DNA from: an uncultured Clostridia bacterium
GTDB lineage: Bacteria > Bacillota > Clostridia > Christensenellales > Aristaeellaceae
Assembly: GCA_947631405.1 (NCBI GenBank)
Contig: CANRLC010000011.1
Coordinates: 1 to 51,877, forward strand
Direction of reading: 5' to 3'
DNA length: 51,877 nt
The translations under genes and the position numbers were made by a program. Position 1 is the stretch's first letter. Every line of letters starts with the position of its first letter. The notes beneath the pieces are model-generated. The model had not been told where the DNA came from, ran no database searches, and saw only the letters and a list, made by a program, of their open reading frames with translations. Shown piece by piece: positions 34,754 to 43,117 of this stretch.

Positions 34754-35416
34754 ATGAAAAGAGGCATCACGGCGCTGCTCGCGCTGGCTTTGGCGCTCAC
34801 GGGCGCGACGGCGCTGGCGGTGACGCAGGACGAGGCGCGCGCGCTGGCCGCGCAGGCTGTGGGCGAAGGCGCGCAGCCGACGCGCGTGGAGCGCGACGAC
34901 GGCGGTTACGAGGTGTCGCTTCGCGGCGACGGCGCGACCTACGAGGTCAAGGTGAGCGGGGACGGCGCGGTCGTGGAGATCGAGGAGACGGTTCCCGGCG
35001 CGGGCCGCGCGAGCGGCTTTGCGCTGACGGAGGACGAGGCGCTCACCGCGGCGCAGGCGCTGCGGCCCGGCGCGTCGTTCGCGCCCGTGCTCGCGCAGCG
35101 CGAGGACGGCGGCCGCGTCTACGAGGCGTTCTACGCCGAGGGCGATGCGATCGGCTTCCTTCGCCTGAACGCGGAGACCGGCGCGCTCGTCTCCTCCAAG
35201 CGCTTTCCCACCGCGCTCGCGCAGGGCGGTCTGACGCCCGCCGACGCGGCGGAGCTTGTCGCATCGCGTGAGAGCGGCGCGACGCTCGCCGAGATGGACA
35301 TCGGCGAGGAGCGCGGGCGGCTCGTCTACGAGGGCGAGGCGCTCGTCTCCGGGCAGGTCTTCGAGTTTGAGATCGACCTGCTCTCCGGCGAGTTTGTCGA
35401 ATGGAAACGGGACTGA
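34754..35416 (+). CDS. Exported protein with three PepSY-like repeats
   Basis: 220 residues. The signal peptide is MKRGITALLALALALTGATALA, cleaved before VTQDEARAL. Three PepSY-like units follow: TQDEARALAAQAVGEGAQP to VVEIEETV, LTEDEALTAAQAL to LVSSKRF, and LTPADAAELVASRESGAT to EFVEWKRD. Each shows a helix, then a sheet ending with an acidic turn. PepSY domains inhibit or gate surface proteases, so it may guard against a neighbouring exported protease, but none is seen here. Upstream ORF codons back to 34478 have no ribosome site; GGAAAGGGG lies about 9 nt before the ATG at 34754. Confidence 0.8.
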   Translation: MKRGITALLALALALTGATALAVTQDEARALAAQAVGEGAQPTRVERDDGGYEVSLRGDGATYEVKVSGDGAVVEIEETVPGAGRASGFALTEDEALTAAQALRPGASFAPVLAQREDGGRVYEAFYAEGDAIGFLRLNAETGALVSSKRFPTALAQGGLTPADAAELVASRESGATLAEMDIGEERGRLVYEGEALVSGQVFEFEIDLLSGEFVEWKRD

Positions 35417-35434
35417 TAAACGAATGACATCGGC

Positions 35435-35464
35435 GCGGCCCGGCGAAAGCCGGGCCGCATTGTT
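35435..35464 (+). terminator. Intrinsic terminator of the PepSY-repeat gene
   Basis: GCGGCCCGGC-GAAA-GCCGGGCCGC followed by ATTGTTTGG. A perfect 10-bp stem with a GAAA loop. The same stem sequence recurs in the terminator at 38814-38837. Confidence 0.75.
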
Positions 35465-35472
35465 TGGCCTTC

Positions 35473-35507
35473 TTGACGTGTTTCAAAAGGACATGTTATA
35501 TTGAAAC
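35473..35507 (+). promoter_or_regulatory. Promoter and inverted repeat of the AraC gene
   Basis: TTGACG (35473-35478), 18 nt, TATATT (35497-35502) with an extended TG at 35494-35495. GTTTCAA (35480-35486) and TTGAAAC (35501-35507) form a perfect 7-bp inverted repeat whose centres are 21 bp, two helical turns, apart and which overlaps the -10 box, fitting autoregulation. Confidence 0.55.
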
Positions 35508-35533
35508 CATCTCAAAGCAAGGGAGGCGACGCC

Positions 35534-36352
35534 ATGACCCCCGCGCTGCACAGGCGCTACCGCCCGATCACCGCCTCGCCCCTTTTGCGCGGCCCGGCCT
35601 ACGCGGAGGTTTCCCCCGGCGCAGCGCTCGCGCCGTATGTCCGCTGTTTCTGGGGCACGTCGCCCGCCGCCGGTGGGGAGATCTCCGCCTCGCCCGCGCT
35701 GGTCATCCCCGACACCTGCATGGACGTCATCTTCCGCGCGCGCGGCGGCCTCGTGTGCGGCTCCTTCTGCGCGATGGACGAGTACGCGCAGGGCGCGCCA
35801 CAGCCGCTCGCGGAGGAGGAAACTGTCTTCGCCGTGCGCTTTTACCCGTGGGCGGCGGCGCTGTTTGCCGACGCGCCCCTGTCCGGCTCCGCAAACGGCC
35901 GCTTCGATTCGGAGGCCTTCTTTCCCTCCCTCGCCGGGGATCTTTCCCCACTGCTTTTGCGCCGCATCGCGCTGCGCGAGCGCGCGCGGCTGGCCGAGCC
36001 GCTGCTGCTGCGCCGCCTGCGCGAGGATCGCCTCGATCCGCTCCTGTTCAACGCGATCGACGCCATCGTCCGCAGCCGGGGCGCGGCGCGCGTAGGCGAC
36101 CTGTGTGCGGGCCTCGCCGTCTCGCCGCGCCGCTTGCAGCGGCGCTTCGAATCGCTCGTCGGCCTCCCGCCCAAGACCTTCGCCGTCCTCGTGCGCTACC
36201 AGCTCCTCTGGCAGGATCTTTGCCGCGGCGAGCGGGATACGCTCGACCTCGCCTTCAAATACGGCTACTGCGATCAGGCGCATCTGCTGGACGACTTTCG
36301 CCACCGTCACGGCATGACCCCCGCGCAGGCGCTGCGGCGGAGCGGATTCTAG
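35534..36352 (+). CDS. AraC-family transcriptional regulator
   Basis: 272 residues. The last 100 form the double helix-turn-helix: LCAGLAVSPRRLQRRFESLVGLPPKTFAVLVRYQLL and LAFKYGYCDQAHLLDDFRHRHGMTPAQALR. The N-terminal part (VSPGAALAPYVRCFWGTSPA, LVIPDTCMDVIF, VFAVRFYPWAAALF) matches the DUF6597/AraC-type sensory domain that starts with 'l.pyv..yW'. Ligand unknown. GGGAGGCG lies 5 nt before the ATG at 35534; the MKPSQSK extension to 35501 overlaps the promoter. Targets may include the downstream gene at 36425. Confidence 0.88.
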   Translation: MTPALHRRYRPITASPLLRGPAYAEVSPGAALAPYVRCFWGTSPAAGGEISASPALVIPDTCMDVIFRARGGLVCGSFCAMDEYAQGAPQPLAEEETVFAVRFYPWAAALFADAPLSGSANGRFDSEAFFPSLAGDLSPLLLRRIALRERARLAEPLLLRRLREDRLDPLLFNAIDAIVRSRGAARVGDLCAGLAVSPRRLQRRFESLVGLPPKTFAVLVRYQLLWQDLCRGERDTLDLAFKYGYCDQAHLLDDFRHRHGMTPAQALRRSGF

Positions 36353-36424
36353 CGTCGCGTTTTTACAAGACGGCTTCCCCAAAGTGCGCTATCCTGCGGG
36401 TATCCTAGTCAAGGAGGCGATTTG

Positions 36425-37339
36425 ATGGAACCTTTTGAAAGCGCCGCGCGCTTCATGCGCCGCTGCGCCCGCCCGATCGACCTTGCCCGCTGGCAATTCC
36501 ACTTTGAAGGCGGAGAGCGGGACGCCGTGCTGCGCGCCCTGTCCGCCTACCAGAACGCCGACGGCGGCTTTGGCCACGCGCTGGAAGCCGACAGCTTCAA
36601 CCCGAACTCCTGCCCCATCCAGACGTGGGCCGCGACCGAGATCCTCCGAGAGATCGGCGCGGACGGCGCGGCCCGCCCGATCGTGCAGGGCATTTTGCGC
36701 TATCTGGACAGCGGTGCGGACTTTGACGAGGGCCGCCGCCAGTGGCGCAACGCCGTGCCGTCCAACAACGATTTCCCCTGCGCGGCGTGGTGGAAATGCG
36801 GCGAGGACGGCGGCGATTTTCGCTATAACCCCACGGCGGCGCTGGCGGGATTCGCGCTGCGCTTTGCCGCGCCGGAAAGCCGGCTGTACGCGCTGTGTTT
36901 TTCCCTCGCCGGGGAAGCGGCGGATTGGCTGGGGCGCCAGCCAGCCTTCGCCGAGCAGCACATCGCCGCCTGCTTCATCCGCCTGTATGAGGACTGCGCG
37001 GCGGCGGGCGTCGCGCCCTTCGATGCGGACGCGCTACTCGCGCGCCTTCGGGAGATGGCGCGCCTGTGCCTGGAGGGCGCGCCCGAAAAGTGGGGCCGCG
37101 AATACGCGGCGTTTCCCTCCGACCTGATCTCCTCGCCGGACAGCCCGCTTCGCCCGGCGCTGTCCGGCGTCATCGCCGCGCAGTGCGATTACATTCGCGG
37201 CGGCCAGCTCCCCGACGGCTCCTACCCCGTGCCGTGGACGTGGTACAATGACGACCCGGACTTCCCCGTCGCCGAGCTGTGGTGGAAGGGCGACATGCTC
37301 GTCAAATTCATGCACTTTCTACGCGCGTTTGGCGGTTAA
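36425..37339 (+). CDS. Alpha/alpha-toroid protein (prenyltransferase/terpene-cyclase fold)
   Basis: 304 residues. The repeating helix pairs carry the QW-like glycine turns of this fold: SAYQNADGGFGHALEADSFN, RYLDSGADFDEGRRQWRN, and GGQLPDGSYPVPWTWYNDDP. Members include lyases, cyclases and unknown enzymes; the DXDD-type catalytic motif is not visible, so function is open. AAGGAGG lies 7 nt before the ATG at 36425. It follows the AraC gene by 72 nt on the same strand. Its stop codon TAA overlaps the first bases of copy 3 of the dispersed element. Confidence 0.72.
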   Translation: MEPFESAARFMRRCARPIDLARWQFHFEGGERDAVLRALSAYQNADGGFGHALEADSFNPNSCPIQTWAATEILREIGADGAARPIVQGILRYLDSGADFDEGRRQWRNAVPSNNDFPCAAWWKCGEDGGDFRYNPTAALAGFALRFAAPESRLYALCFSLAGEAADWLGRQPAFAEQHIAACFIRLYEDCAAAGVAPFDADALLARLREMARLCLEGAPEKWGREYAAFPSDLISSPDSPLRPALSGVIAAQCDYIRGGQLPDGSYPVPWTWYNDDPDFPVAELWWKGDMLVKFMHFLRAFGG

Positions 37340-37677
37340 TGCTTTTCTCAGATAAAAACTTAATCTGGTGCGAAGCACAGGATGGGGTCTGGGGACAATG
37401 TCCCCAGACAGGGTTTGGCGCTGGAGCCGAGCGCGGCCAGTGGCCGAAACAGCGAGGCGGAAGCGGGGAATCGCAAGAAGCGAGCGAAGCTCGCGACTAT
37501 GCGAGTTCCCCGGATCGGTAGCCCCAACGTTCCCCGGCGCGTAGCGCCCACAAATCAGTAACCCGGAAGCGAAGCGATCCCGAGCGGGTTGCTCATGAAA
37601 AATTACGTTATCCCGCTTTTTCTTGCTCAGAATAACCCATGGCAATGGTTCGATCATTTGACTTGAGAATAGTATAA
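37337..37677 (+). repeat. Structured dispersed element, copy 3 (long form, hairpin Y)
   Basis: 341 nt. Left end TAATGCTTTTCTCAG, whose TAA is the stop codon of the upstream gene; right end TTGAGAATAGTATAA. It has the shared hairpin; the long module with stems CGGCC/GGCCG (37434-37446), GGGGAA-TCGCA/TGCGA-g-TTCCCC (37465-37511) and GCGAGC-GAA-GCTCGC (37480-37494); then GGCGC-GTA-GCGCC (37536-37548) where copies 1 and 2 have the AATCGC hairpin. The stem sequences differ from copy 1 in paired positions. Confidence 0.8.
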
Positions 37678-37699
37678 GGTCGTCTTTATAGGCCGACGG

Positions 37700-37728
37700 T
37701 TGACTTTGTACGCACTAAGTGATAATAT
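37700..37728 (+). promoter_or_regulatory. Promoter of the AT-rich exported gene
   Basis: TTGACT (37700-37705), 17 nt, TAATAT (37723-37728) with an extended TG (37720-37721). It begins 23 nt past the dispersed element, so the 444-nt gap (37340-37783) holds the element, this promoter and a short leader. Confidence 0.65.
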
Positions 37729-37783
37729 GTTTACACATCCAAACAGAAATGGATGAATTTACAAAAGAAAAGGAGATGGTATT

Positions 37784-38794
37784 GTGGATAATCCAATCAG
37801 AGCAAGAAGAGGTATCCTCTATCTCATCATGGTTTTGGCAATCCTATGCCTCAACGCCGCTTACGCAGAAGCGAATGAAAGAATTGTGGATCGTTTGGAA
37901 TTCAAGCAGGGAACCATTACAGTAGATATGTCTGAACCCGTGCAGGCAGACAGCGTCACAACATATACAACAAAGAATATACCCATTGAGCCGGATGATT
38001 TCGAGACGGTTCTTGGCGGCGCGGCTTCACAGGGTTCTATCAGCATTGAAAACAAACCGGATGAAATCACATATTCCTTTTCCCTTGACGGCACCGTCGG
38101 CCTTTGCCCGCTGCTGAGAACCTGCGGGGCCTATCAAACGGAGAGCACGCCGAACGTTCAGGCTGCCGTAGACAGCGTGAAGGCGATGCTCACCGAATGG
38201 AAAATCCCATGCACGGCGTATTTTGTTGGAAGGAAGGACGATGTGATCCGGCTTGGCGCATGCGAAAAAGAACGGGAACAGGTTGACAGTCAGGCGGAAA
38301 ATGAGAATGATATAACGGCCATTTTATTCCGTTATCCGGTAGGCGATCTATTCTATGACATGAATTCTTATGTTTTTAACCCGGCGCGAAAACCAAATGA
38401 AGGGTTCCGTTATGGTCATGATTGCGGCGGTTATGTCACTGCAATCGTCAGGGATGACGGCGCCATTGAAAACCTAAACATCGTCTTTCCTGTAGAGACG
38501 GAATCGAAGGCGGGAGAAGTCAAATGCGTCAAATGGCAAGAAGCGCTAAACAAAGTGATCGATGAAATTCAAAGAAAAGCGGAAGAAGCGAAATATAAAA
38601 ATTGTAACTATACAATACGCAGAATGGAGCTAACGCAAATCGCAGATGATCGCGCTGTAACGCATCCCATTTGGAATGTCGATGTGGAACAGACGATAGG
38701 TCATACGGACTCAGACAGAGTAGAAAACTATATCACGTCTTATCAAATCAACGCCACCAACGGAGAGCTTCTTTGGCCCGAAGAAGAAAGGTAA
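37784..38794 (+). CDS. AT-rich exported protein of unknown function (336 aa)
   Basis: Not recognised. A GTG start with AGGAG 8 nt upstream; the signal peptide RGILYLIMVLAILCLNAAYA is cleaved before EANERIV. The mature part is hydrophilic with five Cys (CPLLRTC, CTAY, GHDCGGY, VKCVKW, KNCNYT) and ends NATNGELLWPEEER, which resembles a PepSY-like last strand. It is built as two similar halves by eye. The coding sequence is clearly richer in A/T, with AAA and GAA codons, than every gene around it, which suggests recent transfer. It lies between copy 3 of the dispersed element and a terminator. Confidence 0.75.
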   Translation: MDNPIRARRGILYLIMVLAILCLNAAYAEANERIVDRLEFKQGTITVDMSEPVQADSVTTYTTKNIPIEPDDFETVLGGAASQGSISIENKPDEITYSFSLDGTVGLCPLLRTCGAYQTESTPNVQAAVDSVKAMLTEWKIPCTAYFVGRKDDVIRLGACEKEREQVDSQAENENDITAILFRYPVGDLFYDMNSYVFNPARKPNEGFRYGHDCGGYVTAIVRDDGAIENLNIVFPVETESKAGEVKCVKWQEALNKVIDEIQRKAEEAKYKNCNYTIRRMELTQIADDRAVTHPIWNVDVEQTIGHTDSDRVENYITSYQINATNGELLWPEEER

Positions 38795-38813
38795 GACGGC
38801 AACCGAGACTGAC

Positions 38814-38845
38814 GCGGCCCGGCTTTCGCCGGGCCGCGCTTTATT
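38814..38845. terminator. Terminator between convergent genes
   Basis: GCGGCCCGGC-TTTC-GCCGGGCCGC followed by GCTTTATTT on the + strand. It serves the AT-rich gene and probably the minus-strand HD-GYP-like gene that ends at 38860. Confidence 0.75.
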
Positions 38846-38859
38846 TGCCTGTCTCTGCC

Positions 38860-40716
38860 CTACGCCCCGCGCAGCGCCGCCTCGCGCCTGCGCAGCAGCT
38901 CCTCCGCCGCCTCGCGCACGAAGCGGGGAATGTCCTCGCGCAGCGCGTCCACGCGCCCCGGCGCGCGCAGCAGCTCGGCGACGAACGGCGCGTACCGCTT
39001 GCCCGCCCCCTCGAGGACGCGCCGCGCCGCCTGTTCGGCGGTCAGCGGCTCGCGCGCGCGGCCCGCGGTCTCCTCGGCGGCGACGGACAGCGCGTCCGCC
39101 GCGGCGACCAGAAAGATCATCGCGCGCATCGGGGACTGGCGCACCGAGAACCCGAGCGGGTAGCCGGAGCTGTCGTCGTAGGCGCGGTGATGGCCGTTCG
39201 CCACATCCGCGTAGATCGCCGTGGAGGGCTGGCGGCGCAGCAGATCCGCGCCGCAGTAGGCGTGCATCTGCAGCAGCGTCTCCTCCTCCTCAAACAGGCC
39301 GCGGCAGGCCAGCTCCTCGATGCTCAAAAAGTGGATCATGCCCGCGTCGCATAGCTTGCCCGCGTTTGCGGCCATCTCCAGCAGCGCCTCGCGGCCCCAG
39401 ATCACGTCCTCGACGCGCGCGCAGCCGGGCAGGCCCGCCAGCTTCTCCGGGCAATCCTCGATCGCCCACGCGCAGAGCGTGCGGGAGAGGCGCGACGTGA
39501 CGCCCATGCGCACATAGCCGACCGGGTCGCGCGCGGCGAAGGCGGTTTGCAGCGTCTCGAGAAACGTCGGGCAGCCCGGCAGCTCCCGGTAAAAGTAGAG
39601 CGCCTGCCGCAGGTAAAACATGAGATCCCCGCCCGCGTTTTCGGCCGGCGCGCGCACGATGAACGCGCACAGGCGGGCGACCATGTTCTTCACCTGCCGG
39701 GCGGTGTCCTCGGGCAGGCGCTCCCCCTGCGCGTATTCCAGATACAGCCCCAGCGTGCCGACGTGTGAAAACACGCTCTGCGCGCCGAAGTCGTCGTCCG
39801 GCATGGAGTAGGCGAGCGCGTAGATGCCCTCCAGCAGCTCGGAAAGCTCCAGCGCGCCGCAGTGGTACTGCGCGGCCAGATACGCGTATTGCCAGCGCGG
39901 CTGGAGCGACTCGCCGCGCTCGCGCGCGAGCTGCGCCTGCCGCCGCTCGACGATCTGCGCGGATTCCAGCACCTGCACGAACGCCTCCGGCTCGGCCCGG
40001 CCGGAGCGCAAATAGGGCAGCAGCGCCGTCCGCTCCATGTGGCTCTTGTAGAGGTAGGTGTCCCATGGCAGCGACGGCGTCTTCGCGCGCAGCTCGGGAT
40101 CGGACAGGAGGCGGATGGAGCGCGTGACCGCCTCCAGCTTCAGGCGCGCCGCGTCGGTGGTCGCGCCGTAGCTCAGGGCGATATTGCCCATGCTCCGGTG
40201 GATGTAGCCGCGCGTCTCGGGATCCTCAATCCTGTCGTACTCGGTCTCAAAATAGGACGCGCTCTCGGCGAAGCACAGCCGCATGCGCGCGCTGTACGGG
40301 CGCATGCCGCTGGGCGAGAGCAGACGCTCCATCTGGTAAAGCGCCATGCCCACCTGATACAGCTCGCGGATGAGCATGTCGCGCCTCTTCCAGTGGCGCG
40401 CGTAGTTCGTCAGCGCCATATGGATGCGGTAGTGCAGCACGATGTCCGCCGGGTTTCCCTCCGTCAGCCCGCTCGCGAAGGCGGTCAGCTCGTCGATCTC
40501 CTGCTGGGAGGCGGAAAGCACGTTGTCCAGCATCGGGAACAGCCCTTCGCGCAGCAGCTGCGTGCCGCGCTGCACGGCCCGCCGCGACGCGCGGCCCTGC
40601 TCGCGCAGCGCCGCCGCGCAGGCCTCCGCGCCGCCCGCTCCATCCGCAGGCGGCGTCTGGCCGCCGCGCACCGAGGCGAGCAGCTCCATGTATTCCCGCT
40701 GGTAGGCCCTGTCCAT
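38860..40716 (-). CDS. HD-GYP-like domain protein with altered catalytic dyad
   Basis: 618 residues, no membrane segment. Residues 1-430 are helical and repetitive (for example ASYFETEYDRIEDPETRGYIH and LSYGATTDAARLKLEAVTRS), likely a TPR-like or sensory all-alpha region. The last part aligns with HD-GYP proteins: LCDAGMIHFLSIEELACRGL, MHAYCGADLLRR, and GHHRAYDDSSGYPLGF (HH at residues 509-510). Where active proteins have HD (as in LHDIGK), this has Cys456-Asp457, and the following Lys is Met. It may sense cyclic dinucleotides without hydrolysing them. GGAGG and AAGGA precede the ATG at 40716. It is the gene after the hybrid kinase. Confidence 0.75.
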   Translation of the reverse strand: MDRAYQREYMELLASVRGGQTPPADGAGGAEACAAALREQGRASRRAVQRGTQLLREGLFPMLDNVLSASQQEIDELTAFASGLTEGNPADIVLHYRIHMALTNYARHWKRRDMLIRELYQVGMALYQMERLLSPSGMRPYSARMRLCFAESASYFETEYDRIEDPETRGYIHRSMGNIALSYGATTDAARLKLEAVTRSIRLLSDPELRAKTPSLPWDTYLYKSHMERTALLPYLRSGRAEPEAFVQVLESAQIVERRQAQLARERGESLQPRWQYAYLAAQYHCGALELSELLEGIYALAYSMPDDDFGAQSVFSHVGTLGLYLEYAQGERLPEDTARQVKNMVARLCAFIVRAPAENAGGDLMFYLRQALYFYRELPGCPTFLETLQTAFAARDPVGYVRMGVTSRLSRTLCAWAIEDCPEKLAGLPGCARVEDVIWGREALLEMAANAGKLCDAGMIHFLSIEELACRGLFEEEETLLQMHAYCGADLLRRQPSTAIYADVANGHHRAYDDSSGYPLGFSVRQSPMRAMIFLVAAADALSVAAEETAGRAREPLTAEQAARRVLEGAGKRYAPFVAELLRAPGRVDALREDIPRFVREAAEELLRRREAALRGA

Positions 40717-40760
40717 TCCTTCGCCTCCCTTCCGCCGTCTGCTTTTATCATTCAACCCAA

Positions 40761-40918
40761 ATACTACCGCTTGTCGAAAACCCTAGTTTCACTTCACCTT
40801 GCACTTTCGAGGGATGTGGGGCGCTGCCCCACCGCCCCGCTTAGGGGCTTTCCGGTCGCCCCTAAGAACCCTTCGGCCCTTACGCCTTAAACGCTGCTAA
40901 TATGCTTAGATTTAGTAT
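40761..40918. repeat. GC-hairpin intergenic element, possible relative of the four-copy family
   Basis: This 201-nt gap holds GTGGGGC-GCT-GCCCCAC, the strong stem CTTAGGGGC/GCCCCTAAG and AT-rich ends. ATACTA (40761-40766) and TAGTAT (40913-40918) form short terminal inverted repeats like the ATACT ends of the other elements, and the end again touches a stop codon (TGA of the kinase gene). The interior differs from the other four, so kinship is tentative. Confidence 0.5.
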
Positions 40919-42861
40919 CAGCCCCGCGCGCCCTTGCGCTCGCCCGCGAGGAAGCGGCGCATCACGTCCGCGAGGCTCTGCACGCTCGCGGGCTTGGGCA
41001 CATGCGCGTTCATGCCCGCGCGCTCGCAGGCGCGGATGTCCTCGACGAACGCGTTCGCGCTCATCGCCACGATGGGAACGCGCTTCGCGTCCTCGCGCGG
41101 CAGCGCGCGGATGGCGCGCGTGGCCTCGTAACCGTCCATCACGGCCATTTGAAGATCCATGAAGATCAGGTCAAACGTCCCGGGCGGGCACGCCGCAAAG
41201 CGGTCGAGCGCCTGCTTGCCGTCCTCGGCGCATTCGACCGTCGCGCCGAGCATCTCCAGCAGCTCCACGCCGATCTCCCGGTTGATCTCGTTGTCCTCCA
41301 CCAGCAGCAGGTGGCAGCCGGAAAAGTCGTCCTGCGCCTGCGCGTTGGCCCGGTTGCGGCGCGCCATGCCCTCGGGCGTGTATTCGCACAGCGCCTTGCC
41401 CAGCCGCGTGCGGAAGAGCGGCTTGGGCACGAACGCGCTGATGCCCGCGGCGCGCATCTCGTCGCCGGAGAGCGTCCACTCCCACGAGGACATGACGAGG
41501 ATGGGCGTCCCGTCGCCCAGCATCGCGCGCAGCTCGCGGCTGGCGGCCACGCCGTCCACGACGGGCAGATGCCAGCTGAGCAGGATGGCGAAGTAGTCGT
41601 TCCCCTCCATGCGCGCCCTGCCCGCCAGCTCATAAGCGGACAGCGCGTTTTCGCACAGGTCGCAGGTCATGCCCAGATCGGAGAGGATGCGCGCGGTGTT
41701 CTGCCGCGCGGCGGCGTCCCCGTCGGCGACCAGAACGCGCAGGCCGCGCAGCTCGGTAAGCTCGTCCTCACCGCCGGAGAGCTGCTCCAGCGGCAGGGTG
41801 ACGGTGAAGCGCGTGCCCTTGCCCTCCTCGCTCTCCACGGAAATCTCGCCGTTCATCATCTCCACGAGGTTGCGCGTGATCGCCATGCCCAGCCCCGTGC
41901 CCTCCACGCGATTGACCTCCCGCGCGCGCTCGAACGGGGAAAACAGGCGGCTGAGCGCCTCCGGCCCCATGCCGATGCCCGTGTCGGCGATGACGAACTC
42001 GTAATAGGCGTAATTGTGCTCGCCCTTGCTCCTCTCCCCCGTCTCGCGCACGCGCATGGAGATCGTCCCCTCCGGCGGCGTGAACTTGACGGCGTTGGAG
42101 AGGATGTTGATCATGATCTGCTGCATGCGCAGCTGATCGCCGCGCACCTGCTCGTGAATCACGCCGGAAAAGTCCAGATCGACCTTCTGCCACTTCTTGT
42201 CCGCCTGCGGGCGCAGCACGGCCATCAGCGCGTGGATGAAGTCGGCCATCGTGAACGCCTCGGGACTGAGCGACATCTTGCCGCTCTCGATGCGCGACAT
42301 GTCGAGGATGTCGTTGATGAGCGCCAGCAGGTGGCGCGAGGAAAGCTCGATCTTCTTGAGGCAGTCGTCCACGCGGTCGCGATCCTGCGCGTGCGCCTGC
42401 GCGATGGTCGTCATGCCGATGATCGCGTTGAGCGGCGTGCGGATGTCGTGGGACATGCTGGAGAGGAAGTCCGTCTTCGCCTTCGAGGCGGCGTTCGCCG
42501 CGTCCAGCGCGCTCTTGAGCGCGGCGTTCGCCGCGTCCATGCGCTCCTGCTGGCGGCGAAGCTCGTCCGTGCCGTCCCAGAGCAGCGCCATGCAGCGCCC
42601 GCCCTCGTGCGGGGAGAGCGGCATGAACATCCGCCTGCCGCGCAGCTCTCCGCGCCAGACCAGCCCCGTCTCGCCCGCGGCGGCCCGCTCGATCTCGGGC
42701 GCGGCCAAGAGAAGCAGCTCCTCCTCGCCGCCCCGCAAAAACGCTTCCGCCGCGGGGTTGCGATAGGCGCAGCCCCACCCGTCCTGCCGCCGCTCCAGCA
42801 GCAGGACGCCGGCGGCCAGCGGGTCGTAGGCCGCGGCGAGACGCCGAAGCTCCTCGTGCAT
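40918..42861 (-). CDS. Soluble hybrid histidine kinase with two receiver domains
   Basis: 647 residues, no membrane segment. A PAS-like N-terminus (about 1-100), a short coiled coil (EERMDAANAALKSALDAANA-type), HisKA with SHDIRTP (His 138), HATPase with NILSNAVKF, DTGIGMG and GTGLGMAI, then two receivers. Receiver 1 (LRVLVADGDAAARQNTARIL) has LLSWHLP where Asp is expected; the residue is Ser 429. Receiver 2 has VEDNEINREI, FMDLQMAVMDG (Asp 569) and MSANAF, so it can be phosphorylated. The ATG at 42861 follows GAGGAGGAG; codons up to 43008 overlap the promoter. No separate output protein is adjacent except the HD-GYP-like gene downstream. Confidence 0.9.
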   Translation of the reverse strand: MHEELRRLAAAYDPLAAGVLLLERRQDGWGCAYRNPAAEAFLRGGEEELLLLAAPEIERAAAGETGLVWRGELRGRRMFMPLSPHEGGRCMALLWDGTDELRRQQERMDAANAALKSALDAANAASKAKTDFLSSMSHDIRTPLNAIIGMTTIAQAHAQDRDRVDDCLKKIELSSRHLLALINDILDMSRIESGKMSLSPEAFTMADFIHALMAVLRPQADKKWQKVDLDFSGVIHEQVRGDQLRMQQIMINILSNAVKFTPPEGTISMRVRETGERSKGEHNYAYYEFVIADTGIGMGPEALSRLFSPFERAREVNRVEGTGLGMAITRNLVEMMNGEISVESEEGKGTRFTVTLPLEQLSGGEDELTELRGLRVLVADGDAAARQNTARILSDLGMTCDLCENALSAYELAGRARMEGNDYFAILLSWHLPVVDGVAASRELRAMLGDGTPILVMSSWEWTLSGDEMRAAGISAFVPKPLFRTRLGKALCEYTPEGMARRNRANAQAQDDFSGCHLLLVEDNEINREIGVELLEMLGATVECAEDGKQALDRFAACPPGTFDLIFMDLQMAVMDGYEATRAIRALPREDAKRVPIVAMSANAFVEDIRACERAGMNAHVPKPASVQSLADVMRRFLAGERKGARG

Positions 42862-42954
42862 AGGCTCCTCCTCGCGCGCCCGGCGCGGGCGCGCTCCGTC
42901 CGTAAAGCGATTCTTTCGTGCGGGCCGGTCTGTCGCCCGCCCGAGCTTTGTATC

Positions 42955-42983
42955 AGTATAACATACGGATTTGGTGAAGTCCA
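42955..42983 (-). promoter_or_regulatory. Promoter of the hybrid kinase gene
   Basis: Minus strand: TGGACT (42983-42978), 17 nt, TATACT (42960-42955). The -35 box matches consensus at four of six positions. Confidence 0.5.
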
Positions 42984-43025
42984 CCATTTTCACGGGGCGC
43001 TCGCGCAAAATCGCGCGGCGCTCCC

Positions 43026-43054
43026 TTGTGCGGCGGCGCTTTTCGCGTTACAAT
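43026..43054 (+). promoter_or_regulatory. Promoter of the beta-phosphoglucomutase gene
   Basis: TTGTGC (43026-43031), 17 nt, TACAAT (43049-43054), about 63 nt before the ATG. Confidence 0.55.
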
Positions 43055-43117
43055 GGATAAGGGAAAAATCCTCGCCGCGCGCGGCGCGCCGCGGCGAGAT
43101 CAACGGAGGAAACGATC

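Noticed and set aside
37719-37925. 68-codon + strand frame before the AT-rich gene
   Set aside because: It overlaps the promoter and the real signal peptide in another frame and has no ribosome site.
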